The notes under the pieces are model-generated. The model saw nothing but the letters and a program-made list of their open reading frames with translations, did not search any database and was not told the origin of the DNA. From Bacteroidota bacterium (GTDB lineage: Bacteria; Bacteroidota; Bacteroidia; Cytophagales; Cyclobacteriaceae), in NCBI GenBank assembly GCA_023412765.1, contig JAEZBX010000059.1, positions 1-53,561 of the forward strand: a stretch of DNA of 53,561 nucleotides, read 5' to 3'. Position numbers and translations under genes: made by a program. Every line of letters begins with the position of its first letter. Positions within the stretch are counted from its first letter, which is position 1. This document shows positions 52,077 to 53,561 of this stretch, piece by piece.

Positions 52077-53225
52077 ATGAACCGAAGAGATTTTTTTGAA
52101 AAAGTGATTCCAGGTGCTGCGGTACTCGGCGTCGTTGCTTCATCCTGCGCGCCCAGGCAGCAAGCTTATTATCCCGATAAGCAGTTCCATATCGGACGAG
52201 GCTATCACCAGATTCCCAAGCTCAGAATATCAATGGATCGGATCGTGAAGGAAACAGTCGGCCTCAGACCGTTCCGCGCTTCGGGGCCGCGTCTGGACGT
52301 TGAGATGCTTGGGAACAAAACCATCGTGCATAATTATGGACATGGTGGCAGTGGATGGTCGCTGTCGTGGGGTACGGGAAACATTGCACGTAACAATGTG
52401 AAGGCAACGGGCGAAAAGAAGATAGCCGTACTCGGCTGCGGTACAGTGGGGATCGCCACGGCCAGGCTACTGCAGGAAAGTGGCCACGAGGTAACAATTT
52501 ATGCAAAAGATGTTCCGCCAAACGTCACCAGCAACCTTGCAACCGGCACTTGGTCTCCTGCATCGCGCGTATGTGACCCGAGCGTAGCAAGTCCGGGTTT
52601 TAAAACTGTCTGGGAGGAAGCGACAAAATTTTCCTTCCGCAGATTTCAATTTTTATTGGGGATGAATGACATCGCTTGCTGGGTCGACGAATACAGAGTA
52701 CACAAGCAACTTCCTGTGAATAATCGCGCTTCGGGATCCGAGGATTTTGAAATACATGGACTGATCCCGGAGTACATTCGCTTAGAGGCAAAAGAACATC
52801 CGTTTAAAGCCGACTATGTCACACGCCGTTCAAACCTCATGTTCAATATCCCAACGTATCTCCGTCACCAACTGATGGACTTCACGATGTTCGGAGGTAA
52901 AGTGCAGATTCACGAGATCAAATCGCTTGAAGATATAGACGCATTGCCAGAGAAAGTCGTGGTGAATTGTATGGGCCTGGGTGCGAAATCTGTATTCAAT
53001 GATCCTGAATTGACGCCAGTTTCTGGTCAGCTTTCATGCCTGATTCCACAAAGCGAAGTGAACTATAAACTATCCACCCAGGGAGCGAATTTTATAGCGA
53101 GAAAAGACGGTATTTACATTGGCAGCAATGGTATTGTCGGGAACTGGGATACAACGCCCAGCAAAGAGCAAACCGAAAAAACGGTGGGTATTTTGCAAAA
53201 GCTAATGGAGGAAATGAAAGGGTAG
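52077..53225 (+). CDS. Exported FAD-dependent amino-acid oxidase (DAAO family)
   Basis: A 382-residue protein. The N-terminus combines a twin-Arg motif (MNRRDFFEKVIPG) with a lipobox (VVASSC, Cys24), so it is a likely Tat-exported lipoprotein. FAD binding is seen in KIAVLGCGTVGIATARLLQ (about 118-136). The DAAO signatures LATGTWSPASRV and GIYIGSNGIVGNWDTTPS are present. It oxidises an amine or D-amino acid to an imino acid with release of H2O2 or electrons to another acceptor. The RidA gene directly upstream fits with clearing the imine. The substrate is unknown. Confidence 0.87.
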   Translation: MNRRDFFEKVIPGAAVLGVVASSCAPRQQAYYPDKQFHIGRGYHQIPKLRISMDRIVKETVGLRPFRASGPRLDVEMLGNKTIVHNYGHGGSGWSLSWGTGNIARNNVKATGEKKIAVLGCGTVGIATARLLQESGHEVTIYAKDVPPNVTSNLATGTWSPASRVCDPSVASPGFKTVWEEATKFSFRRFQFLLGMNDIACWVDEYRVHKQLPVNNRASGSEDFEIHGLIPEYIRLEAKEHPFKADYVTRRSNLMFNIPTYLRHQLMDFTMFGGKVQIHEIKSLEDIDALPEKVVVNCMGLGAKSVFNDPELTPVSGQLSCLIPQSEVNYKLSTQGANFIARKDGIYIGSNGIVGNWDTTPSKEQTEKTVGILQKLMEEMKG

Positions 53226-53307
53226 GAAGAAGAGAAAGGTGTGGTGTTCAGGCGATTGCGGTTTTTATAGACGGTGAGTCTTCGAAATCAAACTCGTTAA
53301 AGGGCCT

Positions 53308-53382
53308 CAGAGTGAGGGTGAGAGCGAGAGTGAGGGAAAAGACAGGGTGATTGAGACCGCGCTCGCGCTCACACTCACTCTG
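53308..53382. repeat. Long imperfect inverted repeat after the oxidase gene
   Basis: CAGAGTGAGGGTGAGAGCGAG (53308-53328) pairs with the reverse of CGCGCTCACACTCACTCTG (53361-53382 region). It begins 82 bases after the stop codon and may act as a terminator or be another low-complexity palindromic repeat of the kind seen across the window. Confidence 0.65.
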
Positions 53383-53561
53383 TCTTTGTAGCCCCGGCAG
53401 GGATTGTAAATGTTTTCTAACGGATTCATTTACAACAAGAAAGAGAAGCAGAAAAAATCAAGCTCACCTAATCGCTCACCAGTAAGTCAATGAAGTAATC
53501 ACGCGCCGTAATTTGTATTCGAAGTTAATAATAATGTCGGGGATTTGTACTCCCCATGTTA
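53383..53561. other. Non-coding tail of the window
   Basis: No gene is seen. AGCCCCGGCAGGGATTGTAA (53391-53410) and GGGGATTTGTACTCCCC (53539-53555) are short hairpin-like sequences similar in style to the repeats near 1.5 kb. The window ends inside this spacer. Confidence 0.4.

Overview
The window looks like a chromosomal segment of a Bacteroidota bacterium, most likely a free-living member of the Cytophagales (a Chryseolinea- or Ohtaekwangia-like lineage is my guess; nothing here proves the genus). The grounds are TonB-dependent receptors with a CarboxypepD-regulatory N-terminus, many lipoproteins, ThuA/sorbosone-dehydrogenase/cytochrome fusions, DUF3857 and MbnP-type proteins, weak Shine-Dalgarno sequences, and TAnnTTTG-type -7 promoter boxes. 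I saw no rRNA, tRNA, transposase, phage gene or CRISPR array.

Layout. (1) 1-1.3 kb: the end of an OmpA/PD40 envelope protein, then a 0.7 kb repeat-filled spacer. (2) 2-9 kb, minus strand: a compact sugar-phosphate operon, ROK glucokinase, transketolase, rpiB, gnd, zwf, pgl, which carries glucose through the oxidative and part of the non-oxidative pentose phosphate pathway. (3) 9.4-11.3 kb: ferredoxin, ferredoxin-NADP reductase and a MarR regulator, with a perfect palindrome before the reductase. (4) 11.4-14.9 kb: one very large secreted sugar dehydrogenase. (5) 15-24 kb: a probable copper locus, with an outer-membrane protein, a di-haem MauG/MbnH-type peroxidase, an MbnP-type lipoprotein, small Cys/His-rich proteins, a TonB receptor and its lipoprotein; a DUF3857 gene sits in the middle on the other strand. 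(6) 24-27.5 kb: thioredoxin, CbpA, an NTF2-like protein, a quinone oxidoreductase and a small lipoprotein.

(7) 27.5-35.6 kb is a signalling island: a single-domain response regulator, a TonB receptor, a YfiR-like (DUF4154) periplasmic protein and a CHASE8-HAMP-PAS histidine kinase in a row, followed by a cytosolic PAS kinase and a convergent receiver-kinase. The receptor/YfiR/kinase row reads as a YfiBNR-like relay in which the diguanylate cyclase is replaced by a histidine kinase. (8) 35.8-40.1 kb: a DUF6786 lipoprotein, a DUF1772 membrane protein, and an ECF42-type sigma factor with DGPF/YCII and RibD-like partners. (9) 40.1-43.3 kb: three genes for periplasmic sulfur chemistry (two DsrE-like proteins and a TsdA-like di-haem cytochrome), bracketed by arrays of a 130-132 bp palindromic repeat (three units left, two units right) in opposite orientation. 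(10) 43.3-50.2 kb: Tat-exported GH109-like and esterase-like enzymes, an SMR exporter, an unknown HExxH protein, an IPT/TIG lipoprotein and a sulfatase. (11) 50.7-53.2 kb: a YHS-domain lipoprotein, then an exported RidA next to an exported D-amino-acid-oxidase-type flavoprotein.

Between genes the window is rich in low-complexity palindromic repeats: an element with roughly 20 bp inverted ends (two fairly complete copies and one single end), the 130 bp family, 7 bp tandem repeats running into pgl, and large stem-loops at convergent gene ends. No mobilising gene is in view. Family assignments come from reading motifs by eye; no database search was run.
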